From Thermocrinis ruber (GTDB lineage Bacteria > Aquificota > Aquificia > Aquificales > Aquificaceae): 64,000 bases of DNA. Under the pieces are notes generated by a model. It ran no database searches. It was not told where the DNA came from and saw only the letters and a list, made by a program, of their open reading frames with translations. The stretch is taken from assembly GCF_000512735.1 (NCBI RefSeq), contig NZ_CP007028.1:1178001-1242000 (forward strand), in the 5' to 3' direction. Each line of letters begins with the position of its first letter. Position 1 is the stretch's first letter. This document shows positions 7,102 to 16,249 of the stretch, in pieces. Made by a program: the position numbers and the translations under genes.

Positions 7102-10098
7102 ATGGAAAAGGGAAGAAAGCTGTACATAAGGTCTCTTGTAAATATATCTGCTGAACCGATAGCATATTTTTGGCCTATGAGAACTTTCATAACCCGGAAT
7201 CCACTAAGGGAGTTTGAAAATAAACCCTTTAAGGACGCCCTAAAAGAGGGAGAGCTTTTATTTGGAGGCAGGGGTTATCTCAAAAGGGAGGACTACAGAG
7301 AACTTTATTCTAAAGGCTACATGAAGGAACGGTTTCTAAGGGAAGGCATAAGAAGGTTCCTTTCCTTTGTGGAACCTAAGGCGGACCTTCCCTACGAAGA
7401 ACTGCTTTTTACCCTTTTGGTTGAGGACATAAAGGAGCCCACTTTAAACAACCTATACAAGGGGGAGATAAACAAGGATACAATGAACGCCCTATTGGAA
7501 CACTTTACAGAGGACCCAGCCCAAGTGTGCAGGGAGCTTTTGCTATCCATAGGTTTAAAGCATACAATACAGGACATCATAAAACTACTAACCGGTAAGG
7601 ACCTTTCCCAGACCATAGACGAGCTCACCATAAAGACAGCCTTTGACTTTTTGGACGAAGGACAATCCACCATAGACATGCCCGGTAGGAGTGCGGGCTT
7701 TTACAAAGCTTGGAGAGAGCTCGCAAAGAGGAACCTAAGGTTCTTCTTATGGGCAGGGAAGGGTTTAAAGGAAATGGTGGAATCCTTTGAAGAGCCCGAG
7801 CCCGCCATAGAGTATGTGCTAACTTCTTTTGAACTCCCCCAAGCCCTTTGGGAGGGATACATAACCCTTGAACTGGCCCGTCTAAAGGGTATAGTGGGTT
7901 TTATAAAATGGCGTTCTCACAACAAGTTTTACTACTGGCAAAAGGTACATCCTGTTGATGTTGTGGATTACACCGCCATAAGACTTTTGATAGCCAAGGC
8001 GGTAATAGATGCCAACAAAAAGGACCTTCCCTTTGAACCTACCTACAGGGCATTGGAAGAGTTTTTAAGCAAGGACTATGCCAGAGCCTACCTTAAATAC
8101 GAGCTTGCCACAAAGAGATGCCCACCCCAACTCTGGGATCGTATAAGGGATTATCTAAAGAAGCCTCACGAAAAAGTAGAAGAATACACAAAAGCAAAGG
8201 CGGAAATTCTAACGCTTAGCTATTATCAGTTTCTGGCAAACTGGACGAAAAAGGTAGGCATAGACATAAACAGCATCAGCCCAGAGCATGTCCTTGAACT
8301 GGTAAAAGTTTATGAAAAGTTCAAAGAGGAAGAAGGTTACATATGCCTCAGGGCCCTTGAGGATACACACATAGAGAACCTGATAGAGTCCATAAGGTTA
8401 TCCCAAGAGACGCAAGAAAAGCCCCTTGCTCAAGCTCTGTTCTGTATAGATGTACGTTCTGAGCGTTTCAGGAGGAACCTTGAGAGCTTAGGAAGGTATC
8501 AAACTTACGGTATAGCAGGCTTTTTTGGTGTTCCCTTTGCCTTAGTAAACCTTCAAAAAGGGCACGAAGAGTTTTTGTGTCCTGTGATAGTAATTCCAAA
8601 AAATGTGGTTTTTGAGATGCCCTACAAAAAGGGTGGAGTAGGAAAGGAGAAAGCCATACACCAGGTCCTCCACGGTGTAAAAGACCACATACTGGCACCC
8701 TTTGTGGCGGTGGAGATGATAGGACTTGCCTTTGGTTTTGACTTCTTGGGAAAGACCTTCCTACCAGAGAAGTATCTAAAGCTTAAAGAGCTCACCCTCA
8801 AAGACCACACAAGAACATCCTTAATGGTAAATAAGCTATCGGATGAAGAAATAGAACAGATAACAAGGACTTACTACTTTAACGTTATAAGGTCAGTATT
8901 GCAAGAGTACCTTGGAATGCAGGATATTGACGACAAGGTTGTAAGCCGGGTGTACGAAGCCTGTATAAACAGTGAGAACACGCTTGATGAAAACCTGAAA
9001 AAGGCGGTTGAAGTTTTGAAAAGCAAGTACAAAGTGGACCGCGGTTATGTGGAACTTTTCAAAGAAAGACTTAAAAGCGTAGGCTTTACAAAGGAAGAAC
9101 AGGCATTTCTAGTATCCACAGCCCTAAAAAGCATCGGTTTAACCAAAGACTTTGCCCCAATAGTTTTTGTGCTTGGACATGGGAGCAGGTCTGAGAACAA
9201 TCCTTACGAGTCCGCCTTAGATTGTGGTGCCTGCGGTGGTGCTTCAGGTATTTATAACGCAAGGGCATTCTGCATTATGGCTAACGACCCTGAGGTAAGG
9301 CAGATAATGGTCCAAAAGCACGGATTGGAGATACCATCAAGCACTGTGTTTGTACCCGGAATCCATAACACCACTACCGATGAAATACTCCTTTATGACC
9401 TTGAGTTTTTGCCTGCGAACTACCTACCACTACTTGAAAACATAAGGAAAGACTTTGAAAGAGCCAGGGAACTCACCCTTATAGAAAGAGGGCAGTTTTT
9501 GGATGCAAAGAAGCCGGAGGAGGTTTACAGGAAAGCCTACGATTGGTCTGAAGTTAGACCAGAGTGGGGTCTTTCTGGCAACTATGCCTTCATTATAGGC
9601 AGGAGAAGCCTTACGAGCTCCGCCAACTTGATGGGTAGAGTATTCTTGCACTCCTACGACTATCGCGTAGATAAAAAAGGTTTCTTGCTGGAAAACATAC
9701 TGGCAGGTCCAGCGGTTGTAGGTCAATGGATAAACTCTGAATACTATTTTTCAACAGTGGACAACGAAGTTTACGGTAGCGGAAGCAAGGTCTATCACAA
9801 CGTAGTGGGAAGAATAGGTGTCATGACTGGTAATTACAGCGACCTAAGAACAGGTCTGCCCGCCCAAACGGTGCTAAAGGAGGGTAAGCCCTTCCATGTA
9901 CCCGTAAGGTACACGCTTTTTATAGAGGCTCCCTTTGAGTTGGCAAAAGGAGCAATCAACAAAATAAGGAAAATAAGGGAGCTTATGCAAAACGAATGGA
10001 TTAACGTGATCATCCTTGACCCAGAAAGCGGAATCTTTTATAGATACTTAGAAGGCAATTGGGTTGAATATCTTAAAAAGGAGGAGGTAAAGGTATGA
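7102..10098 (+). CDS. dabA: DabA, DUF2309 zinc-binding subunit of the inorganic-carbon transporter
   Basis: The protein is 998 residues. Two blocks resembling the zinc site of DabA are visible: FCIDVRSE with C448 and D450, and GHGSRSENNPYESALDCGACGG with H693 and C708. The 15-residue His-to-Cys spacing equals that of the characterised DabA from Halothiobacillus (C351, D353, H524, C539), so all four ligands appear intact. It is a soluble, membrane-associated partner of DabB and is thought to hydrate CO2 vectorially, supplying bicarbonate for the carboxylases of the reductive TCA cycle. The stop overlaps the P-II-like gene by 4 bases. A GAGGAGG site precedes ATG 7102. Confidence 0.9.
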   Translation: MEKGRKLYIRSLVNISAEPIAYFWPMRTFITRNPLREFENKPFKDALKEGELLFGGRGYLKREDYRELYSKGYMKERFLREGIRRFLSFVEPKADLPYEELLFTLLVEDIKEPTLNNLYKGEINKDTMNALLEHFTEDPAQVCRELLLSIGLKHTIQDIIKLLTGKDLSQTIDELTIKTAFDFLDEGQSTIDMPGRSAGFYKAWRELAKRNLRFFLWAGKGLKEMVESFEEPEPAIEYVLTSFELPQALWEGYITLELARLKGIVGFIKWRSHNKFYYWQKVHPVDVVDYTAIRLLIAKAVIDANKKDLPFEPTYRALEEFLSKDYARAYLKYELATKRCPPQLWDRIRDYLKKPHEKVEEYTKAKAEILTLSYYQFLANWTKKVGIDINSISPEHVLELVKVYEKFKEEEGYICLRALEDTHIENLIESIRLSQETQEKPLAQALFCIDVRSERFRRNLESLGRYQTYGIAGFFGVPFALVNLQKGHEEFLCPVIVIPKNVVFEMPYKKGGVGKEKAIHQVLHGVKDHILAPFVAVEMIGLAFGFDFLGKTFLPEKYLKLKELTLKDHTRTSLMVNKLSDEEIEQITRTYYFNVIRSVLQEYLGMQDIDDKVVSRVYEACINSENTLDENLKKAVEVLKSKYKVDRGYVELFKERLKSVGFTKEEQAFLVSTALKSIGLTKDFAPIVFVLGHGSRSENNPYESALDCGACGGASGIYNARAFCIMANDPEVRQIMVQKHGLEIPSSTVFVPGIHNTTTDEILLYDLEFLPANYLPLLENIRKDFERARELTLIERGQFLDAKKPEEVYRKAYDWSEVRPEWGLSGNYAFIIGRRSLTSSANLMGRVFLHSYDYRVDKKGFLLENILAGPAVVGQWINSEYYFSTVDNEVYGSGSKVYHNVVGRIGVMTGNYSDLRTGLPAQTVLKEGKPFHVPVRYTLFIEAPFELAKGAINKIRKIRELMQNEWINVIILDPESGIFYRYLEGNWVEYLKKEEVKV

Positions 10099-10451
10099 AG
10101 AACGTAAAGCTTCACGAGATGAAAAAAGTAGAGATAGTTGTCAGAGGAGAAGACTTAGACTTTGTAATTGACCTGCTTGAGAGGGCGGGCGTCAGTGGCT
10201 ACACTATAATACACAACCTTTCCGGAAAGGGTAGCCATGGTTTCCACGAAGGACATCTCCTATTCAACGAAGAGGATACCCTTGTGATGGTTATCTCGGT
10301 AATGCCAGAAAACCTTGTTGAAGCGGTGCTTGAGGGCATAACTCCTTTTCTAAACAAGCACTCTGGAGTTGTGTTTGTAAGCAGTGTTATGGTAAGCAGA
10401 GTAGAAAAGTTTAGTGGTAGTATATCAACAAGCGCAGGTGGAGGGAGTTGA
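10095..10451 (+). CDS. P-II-like regulatory protein of the DAB cluster
   Basis: The protein is 118 residues with the beta-alpha-beta start of P-II proteins (KKVEIVVRGEDLDFVIDLL) and the VSGYTI segment before a short T-loop-like region, GKGSHGFHEGH. Genes of this group recur beside dabA and carboxysome operons and are thought to sense nucleotides or bicarbonate and modulate carbon transport. The start overlaps the dabA stop (ATGA) with GGAGGAGG upstream; Met9 is a less likely start. The C-terminal tail is Ser/Gly-rich and probably disordered. It has no uridylylation tyrosine in a standard GlnB T-loop, so nitrogen signalling is unlikely. Confidence 0.75.
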   Translation: MKNVKLHEMKKVEIVVRGEDLDFVIDLLERAGVSGYTIIHNLSGKGSHGFHEGHLLFNEEDTLVMVISVMPENLVEAVLEGITPFLNKHSGVVFVSSVMVSRVEKFSGSISTSAGGGS

Positions 10452-10456
10452 GCTAA

Positions 10457-10600
10457 CTTTTGGGGCTTACCAAAAGGTGCATAACTACAAAAGTGGTTAT
10501 AGGTGGGATTTTTACTTCCACTTTGCTTACACTACTCATTCTACCCTCAGTCTATGAAAAGTTTGGTGTTAAAATAGAAAAGCATGAAGATAGGCATTAA
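10457..10600 (+). pseudogene. Fossil C-terminus of an RND (CzcA/HAE-type) efflux pump
   Basis: Reading the frame from 10457 to the TAA at 10598 gives about 47 residues whose core, VVIGGIFTSTLLTLLILPSV (from 10493), followed by YEKF, matches the last transmembrane helix and tail of CzcA-type RND transporters. No RND coding sequence lies upstream: the P-II-like gene ends at 10451 and a stop codon closes the frame at 10454-10456. It is therefore a truncated relic. The sulP gene starts inside it (ATG 10584), and its last codons carry the likely sulP promoter. Confidence 0.72.
10567..10575 (+). promoter_or_regulatory. Extended -10 promoter for the SulP gene
   Basis: TGTTAAAAT is an extended -10 element (TG, one base, TAAAAT). 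It ends 8 bases before ATG 10584, so transcription should start at or next to the start codon, and no Shine-Dalgarno sequence is present. This predicts a leaderless or nearly leaderless mRNA. The element lies within the RND relic. Confidence 0.45.
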
Positions 10601-12365
10601 CTTCAATCCCGCACCCTTTCTTTTTTGGTTGAAGGACTACAACAGAGATAAGTTTATTAAGGATCTTATAGCTGGGCTTACTATAGCAGCGGTTTTGGTA
10701 CCCCAGAGTATGGCTTACGCCCTGCTGGCGGGTATGCCACCCATCTACGGGCTCTACGCATCCTTTTTACCGGTAGCTGTGGCTGCCCTCTTTGGCAGTT
10801 CAAGGTTTTTGGCAACTGGTCCAGTGGCAATAATTGCCCTTCTGTCTGCCTCTGCGGTGCAAGGGCTTGCAGAACCGGGCTCCCAAAGATGGGTAGAGCT
10901 GATGGCAATCTTAGCCCTCATGGTGGGCTTTATAACGTTTTTTGTAGGACTTTTTAAGTTGGGTTTTGTTGTAGAACTCATATCCACCAGTGTAATAACG
11001 GGTTTTGTAAGTGCGGGTGCCTTGGTTATAGCCCTGTCTCAGGTGGGGCACTTCTTGGGTTTTAGCGTGGCTAAAACTACTCATATATACACCGTGATTG
11101 CGGATATAATCCAAAAGATAGGGCAAGCTAACCCATACACACTGGCAATAGGAGTCTTAGCCTATGCCATTATTTGGCTCTCAAGGAAGATTCACCCTCT
11201 TGTGCCAGGAGCGTTGCTGGCGGTTATAATAACCTCCCTTCTATCTTACCACTTTCAGCTAAAAAACTTTGGTGTTTCCATCGTGGGAGATGTGCCTCAG
11301 GGCATACCAGGTCCATACATTCCATCAGTAGATTTTGAAACTTTGGCATCCCTCTGGGGTGGTGCCCTGGTGGTAGCTGCCGTTGGCTTGATGGAGGCTA
11401 TGTCTATAGCTAAACGTCTAGCCTTTCAGGCGGGGGACAGATGGGACGCAAACCAAGAGCTGATAGGTCAGGGGCTCGCCAACATCGTGGCAGGAATATT
11501 TAGAGGCTTTCCGGTGGGAGGCTCCTTTTCAAGGTCTGCCCTGAACTTTCAGCTGGGTGGCCAAAGCCCCCTGGTAGGCGTAATAACTGCCTCAGTTATT
11601 GGTCTTACCCTTTTGCTTATAGCCCCCGCTTTCTATTACCTTCCCAAGGCAACCCTGTCCGCCATAGTGCTTTCTGCGGTCATAGGCCTTATAAAACCTC
11701 AGGAGATTTTCAAGCTATATAAAATCAATAAAATGGATGGTATCATTGCGGGTATAACCTTCGTCAGCGTTTTCTTTATGGACCTGTGGGTTGCCCTTAC
11801 CCTCGGCATTGTAATATCGCTCGGCTCTTTTGTCTATAAAACCATGTATCCACGTATTGTGGTGCTAACAAGAAATCCCCAGTCTCATACCTTTGTAAAC
11901 GCAGAAAGAGAAAGATTGCCCGAATGTCCCCAGATACTATACATAAGACCTAACATGTCTATATACTATGCCAACGCAGAGTATGTTTACGAATACATTC
12001 TCCAAAAGGCACAGGAAAGACAAAAAGACAGACCATTAAAGTATGTGCTGGTAGATTTGGAGGCGGTCAATTACATTGATGCCACCGGTGGTCAGACCCT
12101 TATGAGGCTCTTTGATGAACTAAAAAGGATGGGCTTAGAGCCTGCCCTTGCAAACATTGGCTGTGATGTCTTCCCCATATTGGACAGGCTTGGTTTTGAC
12201 AAAAAGGTTAGAGAGGACCTTGTCTTTGACTCAAAGGGTCAGTCCATAACCGAACTGTTTAAAAAGCTAGACCATGAATACTGTGCCAAGGTTTGTCCCT
12301 ACGCGGTCTTTAAAGAGTGCTACAGTGTTAAGCCCGCCGATTTCAAACCTATAACGAGCTTGTAA
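10584..12365 (+). CDS. SulP-family anion transporter with STAS domain (likely bicarbonate or sulfate)
   Basis: The 593-residue protein has the SulP signature [20 protein letters not shown] at about residues 38-57, 10-12 hydrophobic segments, and a cytoplasmic C-terminal STAS domain (about 440-560) containing [16 protein letters not shown]. The final 30 residues contain three cysteines ([13 protein letters not shown]), which is unusual. SulP proteins move sulfate, bicarbonate or other anions; BicA-type bicarbonate uptake fits the position next to dabAB, but sulfate exchange would also suit a sulfur oxidiser. It is about 130 bases after the P-II-like gene, with its own promoter, so it need not be in the dab operon. 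Confidence 0.85.
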   Translation: MKIGINFNPAPFLFWLKDYNRDKFIKDLIAGLTIAAVLVPQSMAYALLAGMPPIYGLYASFLPVAVAALFGSSRFLATGPVAIIALLSASAVQGLAEPGSQRWVELMAILALMVGFITFFVGLFKLGFVVELISTSVITGFVSAGALVIALSQVGHFLGFSVAKTTHIYTVIADIIQKIGQANPYTLAIGVLAYAIIWLSRKIHPLVPGALLAVIITSLLSYHFQLKNFGVSIVGDVPQGIPGPYIPSVDFETLASLWGGALVVAAVGLMEAMSIAKRLAFQAGDRWDANQELIGQGLANIVAGIFRGFPVGGSFSRSALNFQLGGQSPLVGVITASVIGLTLLLIAPAFYYLPKATLSAIVLSAVIGLIKPQEIFKLYKINKMDGIIAGITFVSVFFMDLWVALTLGIVISLGSFVYKTMYPRIVVLTRNPQSHTFVNAERERLPECPQILYIRPNMSIYYANAEYVYEYILQKAQERQKDRPLKYVLVDLEAVNYIDATGGQTLMRLFDELKRMGLEPALANIGCDVFPILDRLGFDKKVREDLVFDSKGQSITELFKKLDHEYCAKVCPYAVFKECYSVKPADFKPITSL

Positions 12366-12371
12366 TATAAT
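12366..12371 (+). promoter_or_regulatory. -10 element for the rplS operon
   Basis: TATAAT begins immediately after the SulP stop codon and 31 bases before the rplS GGAGG/ATG. No clear -35 is visible. It probably drives rplS-rnhB-rsmH-ftsL. Confidence 0.45.
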
Positions 12372-12402
12372 ATTAAGTCTTTTAAAAAGCGGAGGTAAAG
12401 CC

Positions 12403-12777
12403 ATGGGTGGTTTGTTGCAAGAGGTCCAAAAAGTTTACACCCCCCAAAGGGAATTTCCCGAGCTAAAGGTGGGGAACACAGTTAGGGTGTATTACAAGAT
12501 AGTGGAAGGTGAAAAGGAAAGGGTTCAGCCTTTTGAGGGTGTGGTTATAAGAATAAGGGGCTCAGGGTTAGATAAGACCTTTACAGTCCGCAAGGAGTCC
12601 TACGGAGTGGGTATAGAGAGGACATTTCCCTATTACAGTCCTAACATTGAAAAGATAGAGCTCGTGAAGTATGGAAAGGTGCGTAGGGCAAGGCTCTACT
12701 TCCTGAGAAAGTACAAAGGTAAAGAAGCCCTAAGCAAGATAAGGGAGATCAAACCCTGGGAACTCAAGAAAAAGTAA
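12403..12777 (+). CDS. rplS: 50S ribosomal protein L19
   Basis: The 124-residue product has the L19 signatures [13 protein letters not shown]-like ([17 protein letters not shown]) and [21 protein letters not shown], and the tail KIREIK typical of the family. L19 lies at the 30S-50S interface. It has a GGAGGT site and its stop overlaps the rnhB start by one base (TAATG), the first link of a chain of overlapping genes to ftsL. Confidence 0.95.
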   Translation: MGGLLQEVQKVYTPQREFPELKVGNTVRVYYKIVEGEKERVQPFEGVVIRIRGSGLDKTFTVRKESYGVGIERTFPYYSPNIEKIELVKYGKVRRARLYFLRKYKGKEALSKIREIKPWELKKK

Positions 12778-13388
12778 TGCTTGACTTTGAAAGGTCCCTT
12801 TGGGAGAAGGGACTTGTGGTGGCGGGTGTAGATGAGGCTGGGCGGGGTCCTTTGGCGGGTCCCGTGGTTGCCTGCGCGGTGATCCTCCCACCCTTCACAG
12901 AACCCTTTTTAAAGGGCGACTCTAAAAAGCTCTCCAAAAAAGAGAGAGAAGAAGCCTACGAACATATTAAAAAAATAGCCATAGCCATAGGCACAGCGGT
13001 GGTTGATAGCACGGTGATAGACAGGCTAAACATCCTGAACGCCACCAAGTTAGCGATGGAGAGGGCTTTGGAGGATCTAAAAACAAGGTTTGATGTGGTG
13101 ATCTCGGACTATGTGAAATTGGAAAAGTTTAACTGCATTCCTTTGGTTAAGGGGGACGAAAGGAGCTTAAGCTGTGCTTGTGCCTCTGTGGTGGCAAAGG
13201 TGCTGAGGGACAGGATTATGGAACACTACCATGGATATTTTCCGGACTTTAACTTTCACAAAAACAAGGGCTATCCTACCCCAGACCACCTGAGGGTCCT
13301 GAGGGAGTTAAAACCTACCCCAATACACAGAAAAAGCTTTTTACCTTTAAGACAGCCAGAGCTTTATGCATATTCCCGTTCTGCTTGA
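12777..13388 (+). CDS. rnhB: Ribonuclease HII
   Basis: The 203-residue protein has the catalytic [15 protein letters not shown] motif at about residues 17-31 and the conserved region [21 protein letters not shown]. RNase HII removes RNA from RNA-DNA hybrids and single ribonucleotides from DNA. It follows rplS with a one-base overlap, as in many bacteria, and its end overlaps rsmH by 23 bases. Confidence 0.93.
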   Translation: MLDFERSLWEKGLVVAGVDEAGRGPLAGPVVACAVILPPFTEPFLKGDSKKLSKKEREEAYEHIKKIAIAIGTAVVDSTVIDRLNILNATKLAMERALEDLKTRFDVVISDYVKLEKFNCIPLVKGDERSLSCACASVVAKVLRDRIMEHYHGYFPDFNFHKNKGYPTPDHLRVLRELKPTPIHRKSFLPLRQPELYAYSRSA

Positions 13389-14226
13389 GGAAGCGGTAGA
13401 CCTACTTCTGGGAAGCGGAGGAAGGCTTTTTGTAGATTGTACAGTAGGACTTGGGGGACACACAAGAAGAATTTTAGAAAAGAACCCGCAAGCCTTTGTT
13501 ATAGGCATAGACAGGGATCCCTTTGCCTTGGAGAAAGCGGAGGAAAACCTGAAAGAGTTTGAGGGAAGGTTCAGCCTATACAAAGCAAACTATTCGGACC
13601 TTGACTTGGTCTTAAAGGAAGAGGGCGTAGAGGCGGTAGATGGCTTTCTCTTTGACCTTGGCGTGTCTATGCTACAGTTAAAGAGCCCACGAGGTTTTTC
13701 CTTCCAGAGGGATGAACCCTTGGACATGAGAATGGACCCAGAAGAGAAGCTAACTGCCTTTGATGTGGTCAACAAATACTCGGAGAAGGATTTGGAAAGA
13801 ATACTTAGAGAGTACGGAGAGGAGAGAAAGGCAGAGGCAATAGCAAAGGCGATAGTTTTGCAAAGGAGCAAAAAACCCATAGAGACCACCGGCGAGCTTG
13901 TGGATGTGGTACTATCTGTGGTAAAAAGGACTGGAAGAATTCATCCAGCCACAAAGGTCTTTCAGGCAATAAGGATAGAAGTAAACAAAGAGTTGGAGCA
14001 TTTAAAGATTGCCCTCTGGAAGGTTCCCCGTTATCTCAGAAAGGGTGGAAGACTGGTGGTAATATCTTTCCACTCCTTGGAGGATAGGATCGTTAAAAAT
14101 TTCTTCAAAGAGCATGCCTCTCAGTTTAAAATTCTCACCAAGAAGCCGATTACTCCAAGTAGAGAAGAGGTGATGAGAAACCCAGCCAGCAGGAGTGCCA
14201 AACTTAGGGCGGGGGAAAAGCTATGA
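13366..14226 (+). CDS. rsmH: 16S rRNA (cytosine1402-N4)-methyltransferase
   Basis: The 286-residue protein begins [14 protein letters not shown] and has the S-adenosylmethionine loop [14 protein letters not shown] (about residues 24-37), plus the [12 protein letters not shown] and [14 protein letters not shown] blocks that are specific to RsmH (MraW). It methylates C1402 in the decoding centre. In many bacteria rsmH opens the division and cell wall cluster; here only an ftsL-like gene follows, with a 4-base overlap, and the rest of the cluster is absent. Confidence 0.93.
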   Translation: MHIPVLLEEAVDLLLGSGGRLFVDCTVGLGGHTRRILEKNPQAFVIGIDRDPFALEKAEENLKEFEGRFSLYKANYSDLDLVLKEEGVEAVDGFLFDLGVSMLQLKSPRGFSFQRDEPLDMRMDPEEKLTAFDVVNKYSEKDLERILREYGEERKAEAIAKAIVLQRSKKPIETTGELVDVVLSVVKRTGRIHPATKVFQAIRIEVNKELEHLKIALWKVPRYLRKGGRLVVISFHSLEDRIVKNFFKEHASQFKILTKKPITPSREEVMRNPASRSAKLRAGEKL

Positions 14227-14462
14227 TGTATATAGTTTTGTCTGTCCTTCTCATAGCCTTTAACCTTCTGTACTCTGCCTACGCCATAAAGTTCTCAAGG
14301 GAGTACGTGCAAAAAACCATGGAACTAAAGAAAGAATCCGAGAGAAACCTACTTTTGAAGGTAAAGTATGCCAATCTAATCAACTACACGAAGGCAAAGA
14401 AGTGGAGCATTGAAAGGGGCTTTGTTCCCGTAGATTGGGGAAAGGTGGGTTTTGTGGATTAA
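14223..14462 (+). CDS. Small FtsL-like membrane protein
   Basis: The 79-residue protein has one N-terminal transmembrane helix (residues 3-20) followed by a charged helix, with no recognisable enzymatic motif. Size, topology and position directly after rsmH (4-base overlap) match FtsL, the short bitopic division protein that pairs with FtsB and FtsQ. Sequence similarity among FtsL proteins is very low, so the call rests on context. Confidence 0.6.
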   Translation: MMYIVLSVLLIAFNLLYSAYAIKFSREYVQKTMELKKESERNLLLKVKYANLINYTKAKKWSIERGFVPVDWGKVGFVD

Positions 14463-14582
14463 ACAGCGTTGTCAGGCTTTGCGGAGCGGATAGCTAAATA
14501 ATTCGGACAAGGCGATGTTGATTTAAGACATGGTGAGAGCTCAATAGGTGAATTATTTTTATCTTCTGAGGAGGGAATAGCC

Positions 14583-15989
14583 ATGATAGAAAAACTTTTA
14601 GAAAAACAAAACCTAAGCAGGAGGGAAAAGCTCGCCTTCTTTCGCAGTATGCTAAAGCGGGAAATGGATGTTATGAACGAGTATTGTGCCATGAATCTTC
14701 CACCCGAATACCGGGCAGAACTCTGCCACATTGAAAACATAAAAAAGCTCAACATAGCCCGGCTACTTCAAGTAATAGAGTATTACGATCCAGATTTTAT
14801 CAAAATCCTTGCCACTACAGACCCAAGGGTCAGAACCTTCATAGGATACTACTTTGACTTTCTCAAGGCTAACCCATACCAATACGAAGCCCTGGAGCAC
14901 AAAAACCTCTTTGGCAACTGGGACTTTATAAAGTATAAACTCCGAATACTTTTCCCAAAGCTGACTCTAAACGAAATAGAAAGCTTTAAGTTCAAAAGAA
15001 AAGAGTTCATAGACTATGTGATGAAAAAGACGGGAGAGAGCAGGGAATCTATAGAGATGAAGCTCAACAACGCCACATGGTATGAATCGGTGCCTTACTT
15101 GGAGCTTGAAGAGGAAATGTCCAAACTGTGGCATCCTGAACCCATTATGACCGACGAGGAGTGGGCATTCATAAAAAGGCACATAAGGGGCAGGAAAAAC
15201 ATATTCATAAAGGAAAACGGTACAGAAAAGTTCGTCTATGTGGATGTGGATATTCCTGATGAGGAATTGGACAAATACAGAAAGGACAGAGAGGGACTAA
15301 AGAGGTTGCTTATGGAAAGGCTAAACATTGATGAGAGCGGTGCGGAGCAAATTCTGCGCAAAGCAGGCTGGGAATCGGAAACTTATCACATAATGCCACC
15401 CGTGCATACGGATGTGGTCCTTGACTACGGAAGCACGCAGGCGGTAGAAGAAAAGGTGGAGGAAGAAAGGCAGGAGTTGTATTATGGGAACGTGGCAAAC
15501 TTCATAAGGCATATTGGAGGTCTTGAGCTTGAAACACTAAACTACTACGACCTCATATACGAAAAGGTGGAGGAGGATGTTCAGTTGATCCTTGATAGGA
15601 TAATTCTAACCCACAGGAGGGTGTTAGGAAAGCTTTTTGGCATCTTCTACACCGCAGACCCTCTCATGGCGGAGGCTATACTGACTATAGATCCCCAAAG
15701 GTTGGAATTTCTTAAGGAACTAACCGCCAAGATAACAGTAAAAGACAAAAAATTTGACCTTTATAGCAACACTACCGCTTGGAAAATCGTCAAGCAGAGG
15801 ATAACATCAAGGCTTCCAGAGGTCTCTGAGGAAGAGATAGAAAACTTTAAGGGCAAAAGGGCAGAGTTTATAAAGTATGCCTCTCAAAAGACAGGAAAGC
15901 GTGAAGAAACCGTGGATATGATCTTGGAGGAATGCGGTTGGACAAAAATGGAAGAGATTCCACCTTTCCTCAGACAGATAGGACCTTGA
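14583..15989 (+). CDS. Protein with three CsbD-like repeats and a duplicated helical domain
   Basis: I do not recognise this 468-residue protein as a named family. Residues 112-166 and 400-453 share the pattern W-x-IK-x-RL-x(3)-P-x-L/V-x(3)-EI-x-F-KxKRxEFI-x-KTG-x-E-x-L-x-W, and 192-263 is a more diverged third copy ending KAGW. This pattern resembles CsbD stress proteins (GKR and terminal W). Residues 26-95 and 315-383 are also similar to each other (E-x-N-Y ... DP ... DPR/Q), giving helical-CsbD, CsbD, helical-CsbD. There is no signal peptide or membrane segment, so it is cytoplasmic. A GAGGAGGG site fixes ATG 14583. The 120 bases upstream hold no gene I can support. Confidence 0.6.
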   Translation: MIEKLLEKQNLSRREKLAFFRSMLKREMDVMNEYCAMNLPPEYRAELCHIENIKKLNIARLLQVIEYYDPDFIKILATTDPRVRTFIGYYFDFLKANPYQYEALEHKNLFGNWDFIKYKLRILFPKLTLNEIESFKFKRKEFIDYVMKKTGESRESIEMKLNNATWYESVPYLELEEEMSKLWHPEPIMTDEEWAFIKRHIRGRKNIFIKENGTEKFVYVDVDIPDEELDKYRKDREGLKRLLMERLNIDESGAEQILRKAGWESETYHIMPPVHTDVVLDYGSTQAVEEKVEEERQELYYGNVANFIRHIGGLELETLNYYDLIYEKVEEDVQLILDRIILTHRRVLGKLFGIFYTADPLMAEAILTIDPQRLEFLKELTAKITVKDKKFDLYSNTTAWKIVKQRITSRLPEVSEEEIENFKGKRAEFIKYASQKTGKREETVDMILEECGWTKMEEIPPFLRQIGP

Positions 15990-16031
15990 TACTGTTCTGA
16001 AAATACGAACTGAGGAAAAGTTTTTGAGAAG

Positions 16032-16040
16032 TGATATAAT
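16032..16040 (+). promoter_or_regulatory. Extended -10 promoter of the structured RNA
   Basis: TGATATAAT is a near-ideal extended -10 (TG-A-TATAAT) with a T-rich discriminator. No convincing -35 is present. Transcription should begin near 16047, between two convergent protein genes, where a promoter serves only a non-coding RNA. Confidence 0.6.
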
Positions 16041-16046
16041 TTTTCC

Positions 16047-16249
16047 TGTGCAAAGCTTTCAGAGCTTGCTGGATGCCCGTTGTGGGACCAGTGGAAGGAA
16101 TCTTGCCCGGCAGGTTCTGAAGGTAGCCCTCATTTTCCCTGTTCTTGAGAGGAAGACATTCCTCTCCTCCCGCAAGGGAGCGTGGGACAAAGTAGGGAAA
16201 GGGTTAGTTCCCTTAGAGGCTGGGGGGACGGTCCCGATAAGGGATTTTT
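16047..16249 (+). ncRNA. ssrS: Independently transcribed structured RNA, candidate 6S RNA
   Basis: A transcript of about 200 bases runs from the extended -10 to a terminator, with no credible open frame. It can form a long hairpin: ATGCCC/GGGAT and GGGACC/GGTCCC (16083-16089 region with 16229-16235) enclose an internal loop, TTTCCCT pairs AGGGAAA further in, and two perfect local hairpins occur (GAGAGGAA/TTCCTCTC, and CTCCC-GCAA-GGGAG). The 5' stretch GATGCCCGTTGTGGGACCAG is similar in layout to the E. coli 6S closing stem and central bubble (GATGTTCGCAAGCGGGCCAG). Size, fold and own promoter fit 6S RNA; the identity is inferred by eye. SRP and RNase P signatures are missing. Confidence 0.48.
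16209..16249 (+). terminator. Rho-independent terminator of the structured RNA
   Basis: The perfect arms TCCCTTA (16209-16215) and TAAGGGA (16238-16244) are followed by five T residues; GGGAC/GTCCC can pair inside the loop. It ends one base into the convergent metF stop codon region. Confidence 0.6.

Noticed and set aside
14463-14582. A stretch in frame with the CsbD-repeat protein that reads like TALSGFAERIAK then FGQGDVDLRHGE
   Set aside because: A stop codon separates it from the gene and a good ribosome site marks ATG 14583, so it was left as untranslated leader; no homology could be tested.
16047-16249. SRP RNA or RNase P RNA as an alternative identity for the structured RNA
   Set aside because: The SRP apical loop sequence and the conserved RNase P core segments are absent, and the RNA is longer than a small SRP RNA.
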